A stretch of 32,113 bases of DNA from an uncultured Eubacterium sp. (GCA_949959185.1 CATLIX010000041.1:1-32113); one strand, 5' to 3'; counted from the stretch's first letter, positions 16,284-23,171 are shown. Program-made: numbers and translations. Notes: generated by a model not told the origin, from the sequence alone.

Positions 16284-17276
16284 GTGTATAATCGAGAAAA
16301 TCTGATTTTGGAACAGTATCCGTTTGAAGTAAAGCAGACGTCCAAAGGCAGAGGAGCATGGATCTGCGATACGAATCAGGGGTTGAAAATTTTAAAAGAA
16401 TACAGAGGCTCCGAAGGAAGGGCAGATTTCCTGTGCGGTCTGTTAGAATTTTTAAAGGAACATGGACAAGAACGGATTGACTGTGTGGTCAGGACAGGAG
16501 AGGGCAAAACCATAGTGCGGGACGTGGACGGTACCGTCTATATGGTGCGGGACTGGTACGAAGGCAGAGAATGCGATACGAAGAGCAGAGACGATATTTT
16601 AAAGGCAATCCGGCAGCTTGCCGATATACATAATATTCTGAGAACATTTCCGGAAGAAATACCGGGCTATCTTCAAATCCGGAAAGATACTCTGTTAGAG
16701 GAAAATGAGCGCCATACCAGAGAACTGAAAAAAGTGCGTAATTTCATTTCCTCCCGGAAAAAGAAAAATGATTTTGAGATGGCATTTCTGAAAAGTTTCG
16801 ACATGTTTTTCGGGGAAGCGCTGGAGGTGACCAGCATCCAGAAACAGGAACTGGAGAAAGAGAGCGGGGCCGGAGCAGGGATTTACGGTATCTGTCACGG
16901 GGATTACAATCAGCACAATGTACTGTTCACCAGGCAGGGAATTGCAGTATTGAATTTTGAAAAGGCCACCTATGATATTCAGGTGTCGGATTTGGGGAAT
17001 TTCATGCGTAAAATTCTGGAAAAGCACAACTGGAATATGGGACTGGGCATGGATATGCTGAGCGCCTACCATAAGATACGGGCGCTGAGCCAGCAGGAAA
17101 TGCGGCAGCTTTACATCCGCCTTGCCTATCCGGAGAAATTCTGGAAGATAGCAAACCATTACTTTAATACCAGCAAAGCCTGGGTATGCGGAAGAAATCT
17201 GGAGAAGCTGGATAAATTTATTTCCCAGAATGAAGCCAGGGAGAGTTTTCTGCACCTGATTGGAGATTTGCCCTGA
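16284..17276 (+). CDS. CotS family spore coat protein (kinase-like fold)
   Basis: The 330-residue product has the aminoglycoside-phosphotransferase-like fold of CotS/CotI/YsxE spore coat proteins. An N-terminal lobe has LKILKEYRG. The catalytic-loop motif ICHGDYNQHNVLF carries His205, Asp207 and Asn212. The metal-binding position that is usually Asp reads Asn224 in VLNFEKA, so kinase activity may be weak or lost. YDIQVSDLGNFMRKIL then follows, typical of this group. GTG at 16284 is the start, with GGAGGGG five bases upstream; an ATG two bases earlier is out of frame. It follows cca after 72 bp that contain a CACAGG/CCTGTG hairpin. It points to assembly of the spore coat in the mother cell. 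Confidence 0.87.
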   Translation: MYNRENLILEQYPFEVKQTSKGRGAWICDTNQGLKILKEYRGSEGRADFLCGLLEFLKEHGQERIDCVVRTGEGKTIVRDVDGTVYMVRDWYEGRECDTKSRDDILKAIRQLADIHNILRTFPEEIPGYLQIRKDTLLEENERHTRELKKVRNFISSRKKKNDFEMAFLKSFDMFFGEALEVTSIQKQELEKESGAGAGIYGICHGDYNQHNVLFTRQGIAVLNFEKATYDIQVSDLGNFMRKILEKHNWNMGLGMDMLSAYHKIRALSQQEMRQLYIRLAYPEKFWKIANHYFNTSKAWVCGRNLEKLDKFISQNEARESFLHLIGDLP

Positions 17277-17330
17277 GAAAAGGGAATGAATCGCGGGGCC
17301 GGACTTTCGGGGATATAAGGAGGAATAAGC

Positions 17331-18548
17331 GTGCAAAAGAAAAAAATATACCGGATAAGCTGGATTCTGCTGTTGCTTTTTATACTGGCAGGCTGCGGAA
17401 CCGGCCAGAAGAAAATCACGGACGGAAGCGAAATCTATACCGGGAGACGGGATAACGAGGATCTTGGCCTTGAGGAAGTGGAGGTCCCCAAAGACGACGG
17501 CAAGCTGTATATTGTGACAGCCGTTGATTCGGAACGGAAAATCATGACGCTGCAGGACCGGGATACCACCCGTGAGAAACCTTTTAATTATACGGGGGCA
17601 ACCTATATCAAAGGAAAATACGGGGATAATCTGACCATTGACCAGATTTCAGCGGGAGAACTGGTAACTATTGAGCGGAGAGGGGAGACCCTGACCAATG
17701 TGCAGATTTCCAGCACGGTATTTTCCTATGATGACCTGCATAATTTCACCCTGGATAAAGAAATGCAGACCGTGAGCGTGGGCGGCACCACATATTTCTT
17801 TGATGACAATGTGGGAATTTTTCACAATAACAGCAGGATTGCCATTTCAGACATCAGCGAACAGGATACCATATGCCTGAAAGGCCTGGACAAACAGATT
17901 TATACCATTCAGGTCATGGCAGGCCACGGAACCGTAGCTCTGCAGAATACGGAAGTATTTCAGGGCGGTTATATTACCATCGGAAATCTCCTTTCCATGA
18001 AGATTACGCCTCAGATGCGGATTGAGGTGCCGGAGGGAAGTTATCTTCTTTCGGTTGCCAATGACGGATATGGAGGGAGCCGGGAAATTCAGGTGGAGGC
18101 CAATCAGGAGACTCTGGTAAATCTGGATGAACTGAAAGGCGAGGGGCCGAAATTCTGCCAGATTCGCTTTAAAGTGGAGCCGGAGAATGCGAAAGTATAT
18201 CTGGACGGGAACCTGACAGATATCAGCAAGGCAGTGGAGGTGCGTTACGGAACCCACCGTCTGACTGCAGAGGCCGACGGTTATGAGAAATGGAGCAGAA
18301 TTCTGATTGTCAATTCCAAAACTGCGGAGCTGACCATTAAGCTCAGTGATAAAAGTTCGGATGAGACCATCGCAACATCCAACAGCAATAACAATAATAA
18401 CAATAATAACAATAATAACAATAATAACAATAATAACAATAATAACAATAATAACAACAATAACAATAATAGCAATAATAGCAACAATAACAACAATAAC
18501 AACAGAAACAATGTAACGCCCGATAATGCTTCAGGCACCGGGAATTAG
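17331..18548 (+). CDS. PEGA-domain lipoprotein with asparagine-rich tail
   Basis: The 405-residue protein begins with GTG behind AAGGAGG. It has a lipoprotein signal peptide with lipobox ILAGC, making Cys22 the lipidated residue on the outer face of the membrane. Residues 35-270 form beta-rich segments I do not recognise. A PEGA domain is clear at about 277-340 (FKVEPENAKVYLDGN, YGTHRLTAEADGYEKW). From about 351 to 395 the protein is almost pure asparagine, coded by a tandem 9-bp repeat, then a short Thr/Pro/Ser tail. PEGA proteins are surface or wall-associated; the Asn tail may span the wall. Location after cotS could mean a role in sporulation, but this is not shown. Confidence 0.85.
   Translation: MQKKKIYRISWILLLLFILAGCGTGQKKITDGSEIYTGRRDNEDLGLEEVEVPKDDGKLYIVTAVDSERKIMTLQDRDTTREKPFNYTGATYIKGKYGDNLTIDQISAGELVTIERRGETLTNVQISSTVFSYDDLHNFTLDKEMQTVSVGGTTYFFDDNVGIFHNNSRIAISDISEQDTICLKGLDKQIYTIQVMAGHGTVALQNTEVFQGGYITIGNLLSMKITPQMRIEVPEGSYLLSVANDGYGGSREIQVEANQETLVNLDELKGEGPKFCQIRFKVEPENAKVYLDGNLTDISKAVEVRYGTHRLTAEADGYEKWSRILIVNSKTAELTIKLSDKSSDETIATSNSNNNNNNNNNNNNNNNNNNNNNNNNNNNNSNNSNNNNNNNRNNVTPDNASGTGN
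18387..18455 (+). repeat. 9-bp minisatellite encoding poly-asparagine
   Basis: AATAACAAT is repeated seven times perfectly at 18387-18449 plus a partial copy. Degenerate AAC/AAT/AGC codons continue to about 18513. The unit is a multiple of three and in frame, so gain or loss of copies changes only the length of the Asn tract. Confidence 0.95.
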
Positions 18549-18569
18549 GAGACGGAACAATGTAACAGA

Positions 18570-18614
18570 GAAGCCGCAGGCTGAACTGTCTGTAACGATT
18601 CAGCCTGCGGCTTC
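18570..18614. other. Perfect 16-bp hairpin without T-tract
   Basis: GAAGCCGCAGGCTGAA (18570-18585) pairs perfectly with its complement at 18599-18614, leaving a 13-nt loop. Neither side has a T-run, so it is not a normal intrinsic terminator. It may stabilise mRNA ends or be part of the structured intergenic region. Confidence 0.7.
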
Positions 18615-18623
18615 ATAGTTACT

Positions 18624-18672
18624 GAATCCGGCCTGTTCCAGTCTGCCTTCGGCAAAGAGGCCGGATTCTTCT
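18624..18672 (+). terminator. Probable terminator of the lipoprotein transcript
   Basis: GAATCCGGCCT (18624-18634) pairs with AGGCCGGATTC (18658-18668), with an inner TGCC-TTC-GGCA stem (18644-18654). TTCTTCTC follows, a poor but usable T-rich tract. Confidence 0.6.
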
Positions 18673-18851
18673 CAACCATTACACATTCTCACAGACTTTG
18701 CAGCAGGCGCAAAGTCCTGGGCTGAACTGTTACCCTGAACTGTCAGTTTTTTCAAAAAACAGTTGAGAAATATCATTCCATGAAGTATGATAAAAGTAGC
18801 TTGATTCCGGAGAAAGGAAAAGCTGCAGAAAGGAAAACGAGGAGGATTAAC
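18673..18851. other. Structured leader region before phosphoglucomutase
   Basis: No gene is seen. GACTTTGC (18694-18701) pairs with GCAAAGTC (18709-18716). CTGAACTGT occurs at 18722-18730 and 18735-18743, and a third time in the loop of the upstream hairpin at 18581. A T6-CA-A6 hairpin flanked by AACTG/CAGTT follows at about 18739-18764. No convincing sigma-A promoter was found for the mutase. Confidence 0.5.
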
Positions 18852-20585
18852 ATGGATCACAAGGAAATGTACCAGGAGTGGTTGAACAACCCATATTTTG
18901 ACGAAGGGACCAAAGCGGAATTACAGAGAATCGCCGAGGATGAAAAGGAAATAGAAGAACGTTTTTACATGGATCTGGAATTTGGAACAGCAGGCCTTCG
19001 CGGCGTAATCGGCGCCGGTACCAACCGTATGAACATTTATACGGTGCGCAAAGCAACTCAGGGCCTTGCGAATTATATTGCCTCTGTAAACGGACAGGCC
19101 AAAGGTGTGGCAATCGCATACGATTCCCGGAGAATGTCACCGGAATTTGCAGATGAAGCGGCATTGTGCCTGGCTGCAAACGGAATCAAAGCATATGTAT
19201 TCGAGTCTTTAAGACCTACGCCGGAACTGTCCTATGCAGTGCGCCGGCTGGGCTGTATTGCAGGTATCAACATTACTGCAAGCCATAATCCTCCGGAATA
19301 TAACGGATACAAAGTGTACTGGGAGGACGGCGCCCAGATTACACCGCCCCACGACAAAGGTATTATGGATGAGGTAAAGAAAGTGACCGATTATGCCACA
19401 GTAAAGACCATGGACAAGGATGAGGCACAGAAGGCGGGACTTTACGTCACCATTGGAAAAGATATTGACGATCCCTATATTGAAGAGTTAAAGAGTCTGG
19501 TTCTGCGGCAGGACTGCATTGACGCAGTGGCAAAGGATATGAAGATTGTATATTCCCCTCTCCATGGAACCGGAAATATCCCGGTGCGCCGTGTGCTGAA
19601 GGAGCTGGGCTTTGAGCATGTATATGTAGTGCCGGAGCAGGAGCTGCCCGATGGAGAATTTCCCACAGTCAGCTATCCCAATCCGGAATCGGAAGAAGCC
19701 TTCCAGCTGGGCTTAAAGCTGGGAAAAGAAGTAGATGCAGATCTGATTCTGGCCACAGACCCGGATGCAGACCGCCTCGGAGTATATGTAAAGGACTCCA
19801 AAACCGGAGAATACCACAGCCTTACCGGAAATATGTCCGGCTGCCTGATTGGAGATTACGTGATCAGCCAGAGAAAGGAACAGGGAGGGCTTCCTGCAGA
19901 CGGAGCTTTTATCAAATCTATTGTATCCACCAATATGGCGGACGCTATTGCGAAATACTATGGAATTGCTCTGGTGGAAGTGCTTACCGGATTCAAGTTT
20001 ATCGGCCAGAAGATTCTGGAATTTGAAAATACCGGAAACGGAACCTACCTGTTCGGTATGGAAGAAAGCTATGGCTGCCTGACCGGAACTTACGCGAGAG
20101 ACAAGGATGCGGTAGTGGCTTCCATGACATTGTGCGAAGCGGCCGCTTACTATAAAACCAGAAATATGACCCTCTGGGACGCTATGATTGCCATGTATGA
20201 ACGTTATGGTTACTACAAAGACGATGTAAAGGCCATCACCCTGAAAGGAATCGAAGGGCTGGAGAAGATTCAGGAAATCATGAATACCTTAAGGGAAAAC
20301 ACCCCGGCGGAAATCGGCGGATACCAGGTTGTTTCCGCAAGAGATTATAAGAAAGGCACCATCCGGAATCTGGCAGAGGGACAGGAAGCGCCCACCGGAC
20401 TTCCTTCCTCCAATGTGCTCTATTATGATCTGACAGACGACGCATGGGTGTGCGTCAGACCTTCCGGCACCGAGCCCAAGGTGAAATTCTATTATGGCGT
20501 AAAAGGCGCTTCCCTTGCCGAGGCAGATGAGAAATCAGAGAAACTGGGAAAAGAAGTGCTGGCCATGATTGATAAAATGCTGTAA
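18852..20585 (+). CDS. pgcA: Phosphoglucomutase/phosphomannomutase
   Basis: The 577-residue protein is an alpha-D-phosphohexomutase of the PgcA size class. The phosphoserine loop TASHNPPEYNGYK places Ser144 as the phospho-carrier. DPDADRLG carries the metal ligands Asp303, Asp305 and Asp307. The sugar-binding GMEESYG loop is present, and PSGTEPK at 537-543 binds the phosphate. It interconverts glucose-1- and glucose-6-phosphate, feeding glycolipid, exopolysaccharide and glycogen-type metabolism. The open frame begins at 18780, but ATG at 18852 has GAGGAGG six bases upstream and gives the family N-terminus. It is flanked by structured DNA and the HU promoter, so it is probably a single-gene unit. 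Confidence 0.93.
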   Translation: MDHKEMYQEWLNNPYFDEGTKAELQRIAEDEKEIEERFYMDLEFGTAGLRGVIGAGTNRMNIYTVRKATQGLANYIASVNGQAKGVAIAYDSRRMSPEFADEAALCLAANGIKAYVFESLRPTPELSYAVRRLGCIAGINITASHNPPEYNGYKVYWEDGAQITPPHDKGIMDEVKKVTDYATVKTMDKDEAQKAGLYVTIGKDIDDPYIEELKSLVLRQDCIDAVAKDMKIVYSPLHGTGNIPVRRVLKELGFEHVYVVPEQELPDGEFPTVSYPNPESEEAFQLGLKLGKEVDADLILATDPDADRLGVYVKDSKTGEYHSLTGNMSGCLIGDYVISQRKEQGGLPADGAFIKSIVSTNMADAIAKYYGIALVEVLTGFKFIGQKILEFENTGNGTYLFGMEESYGCLTGTYARDKDAVVASMTLCEAAAYYKTRNMTLWDAMIAMYERYGYYKDDVKAITLKGIEGLEKIQEIMNTLRENTPAEIGGYQVVSARDYKKGTIRNLAEGQEAPTGLPSSNVLYYDLTDDAWVCVRPSGTEPKVKFYYGVKGASLAEADEKSEKLGKEVLAMIDKML

Positions 20586-20609
20586 ATCCTCTGAAATGTG
20601 GAATTTTTC

Positions 20610-20638
20610 TTGACAAACAATATAAAAACAAGTATAAA
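20610..20638 (+). promoter_or_regulatory. Strong promoter of the HU gene
   Basis: A perfect TTGACA (20610-20615) and TATAAA (20633-20638) are 17 bp apart. The predicted leader is about 165 nt, long for such a short gene. It contains a GCCCG-TAT-CGGGC hairpin (20693-20705) and two ATCCTGAAA copies. Confidence 0.8.
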
Positions 20639-20809
20639 TATGTGTGTGGGTAATCCTGAAAAGGTATTTCATCCTGAAAGTGGGATAATTTTGCCCGTAT
20701 CGGGCGGTAAAACAAATTCATTTTAAATCGGAAAAGAGAAAGCGCGATGTGTACCTGGACAGACCCGAACCATAATAAACAAGTAAGAATCCAGAGGAGG
20801 AATATTGTC

Positions 20810-21085
20810 ATGAACAAAGCAGAACTGATAGCAGCCATGTCTGAAAAAGCGGAGTTGTCCAGAAAGGACGCAGAGAAAGCATTAAAGGCATTCACTGACG
20901 TAGTTACGGAAGAACTGCAAAAGGGAGAAAAAATTCAGTTAGTTGGATTCGGTACCTTTGAGGTTTCCGAAAGAGCAGCAAGAACCGGAAGGAATCCTCA
21001 GAGCGGTGCGGAAATGGTTATCCCGGCTTCCAAAGCACCCAAGTTTAAGGCAGGCAAGGCTTTAAAAGATATGATTAACGCATAA
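20810..21085 (+). CDS. hup: HU-type nucleoid DNA-binding protein
   Basis: The 91-residue protein is a typical HU. The helical N-terminal half MNKAELIAAMSEKAELSRKD is followed by VGFGTFEV and the DNA-contacting arm RAARTGRNPQSG, then the PKFKAGKALKDMI end. It forms dimers that bend and compact DNA. ATG at 20810 follows AGAGGAGG; an in-frame ATG at 20747 lacks a ribosome binding site and would add 21 unlikely residues. The gene starts the conserved hup-rqcP-yabP group but is cut off from it here by a terminator and a toxin-antitoxin module. Confidence 0.96.
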   Translation: MNKAELIAAMSEKAELSRKDAEKALKAFTDVVTEELQKGEKIQLVGFGTFEVSERAARTGRNPQSGAEMVIPASKAPKFKAGKALKDMINA

Positions 21086-21106
21086 TTAAGTTTATGACAT
21101 TACGGA

Positions 21107-21130
21107 GGGCTTTCTCAGGAAAGCCCTTTT
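21107..21130 (+). terminator. Intrinsic terminator of hup
   Basis: GGGCTTTC (21107-21114) pairs with GAAAGCCC (21119-21126) with a TCAG loop and is followed by TTTTATTATT. Confidence 0.92.
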
Positions 21131-21193
21131 ATTATTCTATAGGAAAGCCCTTGTCACGCTAACGCGTGAAAGTGCCTTTCTATAGAATAATAA
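21129..21193. repeat. Palindromic hairpin repeat, copy B
   Basis: The outer arms TTATTATTCTATAG (21129-21142) and its perfect complement (21180-21193) are followed inward by GAAAG/CTTT. An inner stem TCACGC (21154-21159) pairs with GCGTGA (21164-21169). The first bases overlap the T-tract of the hup terminator. The interior is nearly identical to copy A. The outer arms differ in sequence from copy A, yet still pair. Confidence 0.85.
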
Positions 21194-21200
21194 TTAAGAT

Positions 21201-21427
21201 ACGCACGCAAATGCAAAGGAAAGATATCGCCAGGGCGATACATTTGCGGCGCAGAATTTCGTAAAACGAAATTCGTTTTCTTTTACAGGAAATATTGTGT
21301 CACTGTGAAGTGTTAAAGTTCATGGATTTCCTATGAGATAAAGTCCCTCCGGGCCAGATGCCGTTACTGGAACACCCGCAGGGTGTGAACAGTAACTCTA
21401 TTGCTAAGCAATCCGCTCACGTGCGTT
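21201..21427. other. Multi-hairpin non-coding region before the toxin-antitoxin pair
   Basis: There is no gene here. ACGCACG (21201-21207) can close with CGTGCGT (21420-21426). Inside, a nested stem has CGCAAATG (21206-21213) with CATTTGCG (21241-21248) and TATCGCC/GGCGATA (21225-21231 and 21234-21240). GAATTTCGT-AAA-ACGAAATTC lies at 21254-21274. A two-part stem pairs GTTACTG (21363-21369) with CAGTAAC (21390-21396) and ACACCC (21372-21377) with GGGTGT (21381-21386). So many perfect short stems suggest a structured RNA or a mosaic of small repeats. Confidence 0.55.
21281..21345. repeat. Diverged hairpin repeat, copy C
   Basis: CAGGAAAT (21286-21293) faces ATTTCCT (21326-21332). The order AGGAAA, GTCAC, GTG, TTAAAG, TTTCCT, GATAA parallels copies A and B in a diverged form. 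It is clearly weaker than copies A and B. Confidence 0.5.
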
Positions 21428-21465
21428 AAAATGTATTGACAATGTTAATACATTTTGTGTATACT
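21428..21465 (+). promoter_or_regulatory. Promoter and operator of the dinJ-yafQ operon
   Basis: TTGACA (21436-21441) and TATACT (21460-21465) are 18 bp apart. A perfect 10-bp inverted repeat, AAAATGTATT (21428-21437) and AATACATTTT (21447-21456), straddles the -35 box. This is the expected site for autorepression by the RelB/DinJ antitoxin-toxin complex. Confidence 0.75.
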
Positions 21466-21494
21466 ATAGTTAAAGTCACAGGGAGGTGGAGCAC

Positions 21495-21788
21495 ATGGCA
21501 AAAACGGCAAATATTAATATTCGTATTGATCCTGAAACGAAATCCAGCGCAGAAAAACTGTTTTCCAGTTTTGGAATTACAGTTACAGATGCGATTAACA
21601 TTTTTCTGCGCAAATCTATTATGGAAGGCGGTCTGCCTTTTGAAATGAAGCAGCCACGCTATAATGCCGAAACAGAATTGGCTATGAAAGAGACTGAAAC
21701 TATTATGGCCGGGCAGTTACAGGTAAAAAGTTATTCCTGTGCACAGGAACTTTTTGAAGAGCTGGATGGGGAAAAGGATGATGAATGA
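21495..21788 (+). CDS. dinJ: RelB/DinJ family antitoxin
   Basis: The 97-residue protein starts MAKTANINIRIDPETK, the ribbon strand of a ribbon-helix-helix DNA-binding domain. It continues with the helix pair SAEKLFSSFGITVTDAINIFLRK and the GLPFE motif typical of DinJ. The C-terminal half is acidic and should wrap and neutralise the toxin. GGGAGG eight bases before ATG 21495 fixes the start; an upstream in-frame GTG lies within that site. Its stop overlaps the toxin start by ATGA. It should also repress its own promoter at the inverted repeat upstream. Confidence 0.93.
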   Translation: MAKTANINIRIDPETKSSAEKLFSSFGITVTDAINIFLRKSIMEGGLPFEMKQPRYNAETELAMKETETIMAGQLQVKSYSCAQELFEELDGEKDDE

Positions 21789-22066
21789 TGTTAAAATTAG
21801 TGACCACCGGACAGTTTCGGAAAGACTATAAGCGTGTAAAAAAGAGAGGCTATAATATGAAATTGCTGGAGAGAGTAATTGATGCTCTCCTGAGCGAAGA
21901 ACACCTGGATGAATGTTACCGGGACCATGGATTGACTGGAAATTATGAGGGTTTTCGTGAATGTCATATTTTACCGGACTGGATTCTGATTTATGCAAAA
22001 GATAAAGAACATCTGATACTGACTGCATCCCGAACAGGAACTCATTCAGATTTATTTGCAAAGTAA
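21785..22066 (+). CDS. yafQ: YafQ-type mRNA interferase toxin
   Basis: The 93-residue protein is a RelE-superfamily toxin of the YafQ group. FRKDYKRVKKRGYN is the N-terminal helix pair. The active-site residues of YafQ appear at matching positions: His48 in RDHGLTGNY, His61 and Asp65 in ECHILPDWILIY, and His87 with Phe91 in GTHSDLF. It should cut mRNA on the ribosome. All key residues are intact, so the toxin looks active and must be held by the antitoxin. The start overlaps the antitoxin stop. Only 27 bp separate its stop from rqcP, with no terminator. Confidence 0.93.
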   Translation: MMLKLVTTGQFRKDYKRVKKRGYNMKLLERVIDALLSEEHLDECYRDHGLTGNYEGFRECHILPDWILIYAKDKEHLILTASRTGTHSDLFAK

Positions 22067-22093
22067 TATAATAACCAGGAAAGGAAAACAATT

Positions 22094-22333
22094 ATGAGAC
22101 TGGATAAATTTTTAAAGGTATCGCGTCTGATTAAACGCAGAACCGTGGCAAACGAAGCCTGCGACGCAGGACGGGTATCGGTAAACGGAAAAGTGGCCAA
22201 GGCATCCCTGGATGTAAAGCCGGGAGATGTGATTGACATTGGTTTCGGTACAAAAAATGTAAAAGTGGAAGTTCTGGCGGTGCAGGATACCAGCCGGAAG
22301 GAAGAAGCAAAAGAATTATTTAAATATCTGTAA
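22094..22333 (+). CDS. rqcP: RqcP-type S4 RNA-binding protein
   Basis: The 79-residue protein is a minimal S4 domain (MRLDKFLKVSRLIKRRTVANEAC, GRVSVNGKVAK, KPGDVIDIGFG) of the Hsp15/YabO group. In B. subtilis RqcP (YabO) binds the obstructed 50S subunit and works with RqcH to add alanine tails to stalled peptides. Its position before yabP, yabQ and divIC is the standard Firmicutes order and supports the name. Here it lies directly behind the YafQ toxin gene. A poor promoter candidate, TTCAGA (22045-22050) with TATAAT (22067-22072), overlaps the toxin end, but its predicted start of transcription falls inside the ribosome binding site. Expression may therefore depend on the toxin operon. Confidence 0.92.
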   Translation: MRLDKFLKVSRLIKRRTVANEACDAGRVSVNGKVAKASLDVKPGDVIDIGFGTKNVKVEVLAVQDTSRKEEAKELFKYL

Positions 22334-22340
22334 ATATACG

Positions 22341-22367
22341 CATAAAACCATCCCTCCTTCATATATT
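22341..22367 (+). promoter_or_regulatory. Candidate sigma-E promoter of yabP
   Basis: CATAAA (22341-22346) and CATATATT (22360-22367) are 13 bp apart, resembling the mother-cell sigma-E pattern. yabP is known to be a sporulation gene in Bacillus. Match quality is moderate and no sigma-A alternative is visible in the 80-bp gap. Confidence 0.4.
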
Positions 22368-22413
22368 TAAAAAGGACATCCATAGTCCCGGAAATATGGA
22401 AGGAGGTTTTTGA

Positions 22414-22698
22414 ATGGAAGAAAAAGCGGCGGGAGGCAGCCATAAGATTGTAATATCCAACCGTAAGAACGGAGTGTTAAACGGAGTGATAGATGTGCTT
22501 TCCTTTGATGTGGGAGAAATTCTTCTGGAAACGGAGCTGGGTATGCTGATGATAAAAGGGAATGATCTTCACGTAAACCGTCTGACTCTGGAAAAGGGAG
22601 AAATCGACATCGAAGGAAAAATCGACAGTTTAACCTACTCGGATATGAAGCCCGCCTCCAGACAGGGTGAATCTTTTCTGGGAAGACTGTTTAAGTAA
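22414..22698 (+). CDS. yabP: Sporulation protein YabP
   Basis: The 94-residue protein belongs to the YabP/YqfC family: HKIVISNRKNGVLNGVIDVLSFD and the GMLMIKGNDLHVNRLTLEKGEIDIEGKIDSLTYSD core. It is needed for sporulation in B. subtilis and acts in the mother cell. AAGGAGG precedes the ATG. The stop codon shares a base with the start of yabQ (TAATG), so the two are translationally coupled. Confidence 0.93.
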   Translation: MEEKAAGGSHKIVISNRKNGVLNGVIDVLSFDVGEILLETELGMLMIKGNDLHVNRLTLEKGEIDIEGKIDSLTYSDMKPASRQGESFLGRLFK

Positions 22699-23171
22699 TG
22701 CAGATAAGCGAAGGAATCTTAAAGGAAGCAGACGTATTGCTGGCCTCTTTCCTGACAGGAATGATACTGTTGTTTGTGTATGATCTGCTTCGCATTATCC
22801 GAAGGCTGGTTTCCCATAAATCCTGGATGACGGGGGCGGAGGACCTGTTGTTCTGGATTGGCAGCGCGGTGGCGCTGTTTGCCATGCTGTACCGGGAGAA
22901 CAGCGGTTATATCCGGGGATTCGTGATTGGCGGAGTGGTGGCGGGGATGTTATGCTATAACCTGCTGTTCAGCCGCTGGGTGGTAAAAGGAAGCGTGTTT
23001 CTGCTGGAAAAAATACTGTTTGCCGTAAGCCGGCCTCTGGTGTGGACAGCCCGTTTGCTGAAAAGGCCGGCAGGATTTGCAAAAAAGAGGGCGAAAAAAG
23101 TCCTGCGGTTTTTCAAAAAACAATTGAAAAAAATATGGAAAGCAGTTAGAATAGGAGTATGCAAATTATAG
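22698..23171 (+). CDS. yabQ: Spore cortex protein YabQ
   Basis: The 157-residue membrane protein has hydrophobic helices at about 10-33, 47-65 and 73-90. They are followed by a very basic tail (RPAGFAKKRAKKVLRFFKKQLKK). The pattern and position between yabP and divIC identify YabQ, a protein of the outer forespore membrane needed for spore cortex formation. It overlaps yabP by one base. The basic C-terminus extends over an open frame that could start the next gene, but divIC is better placed 65 bp downstream. Confidence 0.9.
   Translation: MQISEGILKEADVLLASFLTGMILLFVYDLLRIIRRLVSHKSWMTGAEDLLFWIGSAVALFAMLYRENSGYIRGFVIGGVVAGMLCYNLLFSRWVVKGSVFLLEKILFAVSRPLVWTARLLKRPAGFAKKRAKKVLRFFKKQLKKIWKAVRIGVCKL

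Noticed and set aside
18281-18538. Minus-strand open frame of 85 codons rich in leucine
   Set aside because: It is the antisense reading of the Asn-coding minisatellite; the poly-Leu run is an artefact of the repeat and there is no ribosome binding site.
20747-20809. N-terminal extension of HU by 21 codons
   Set aside because: The upstream ATG has no ribosome binding site, and the added residues do not fit the HU family; ATG 20810 has AGAGGAGG.
21129-21345. Repeat copies as a CRISPR array
   Set aside because: There are only two or three units, each itself a palindrome, with no regular spacers and no cas genes.
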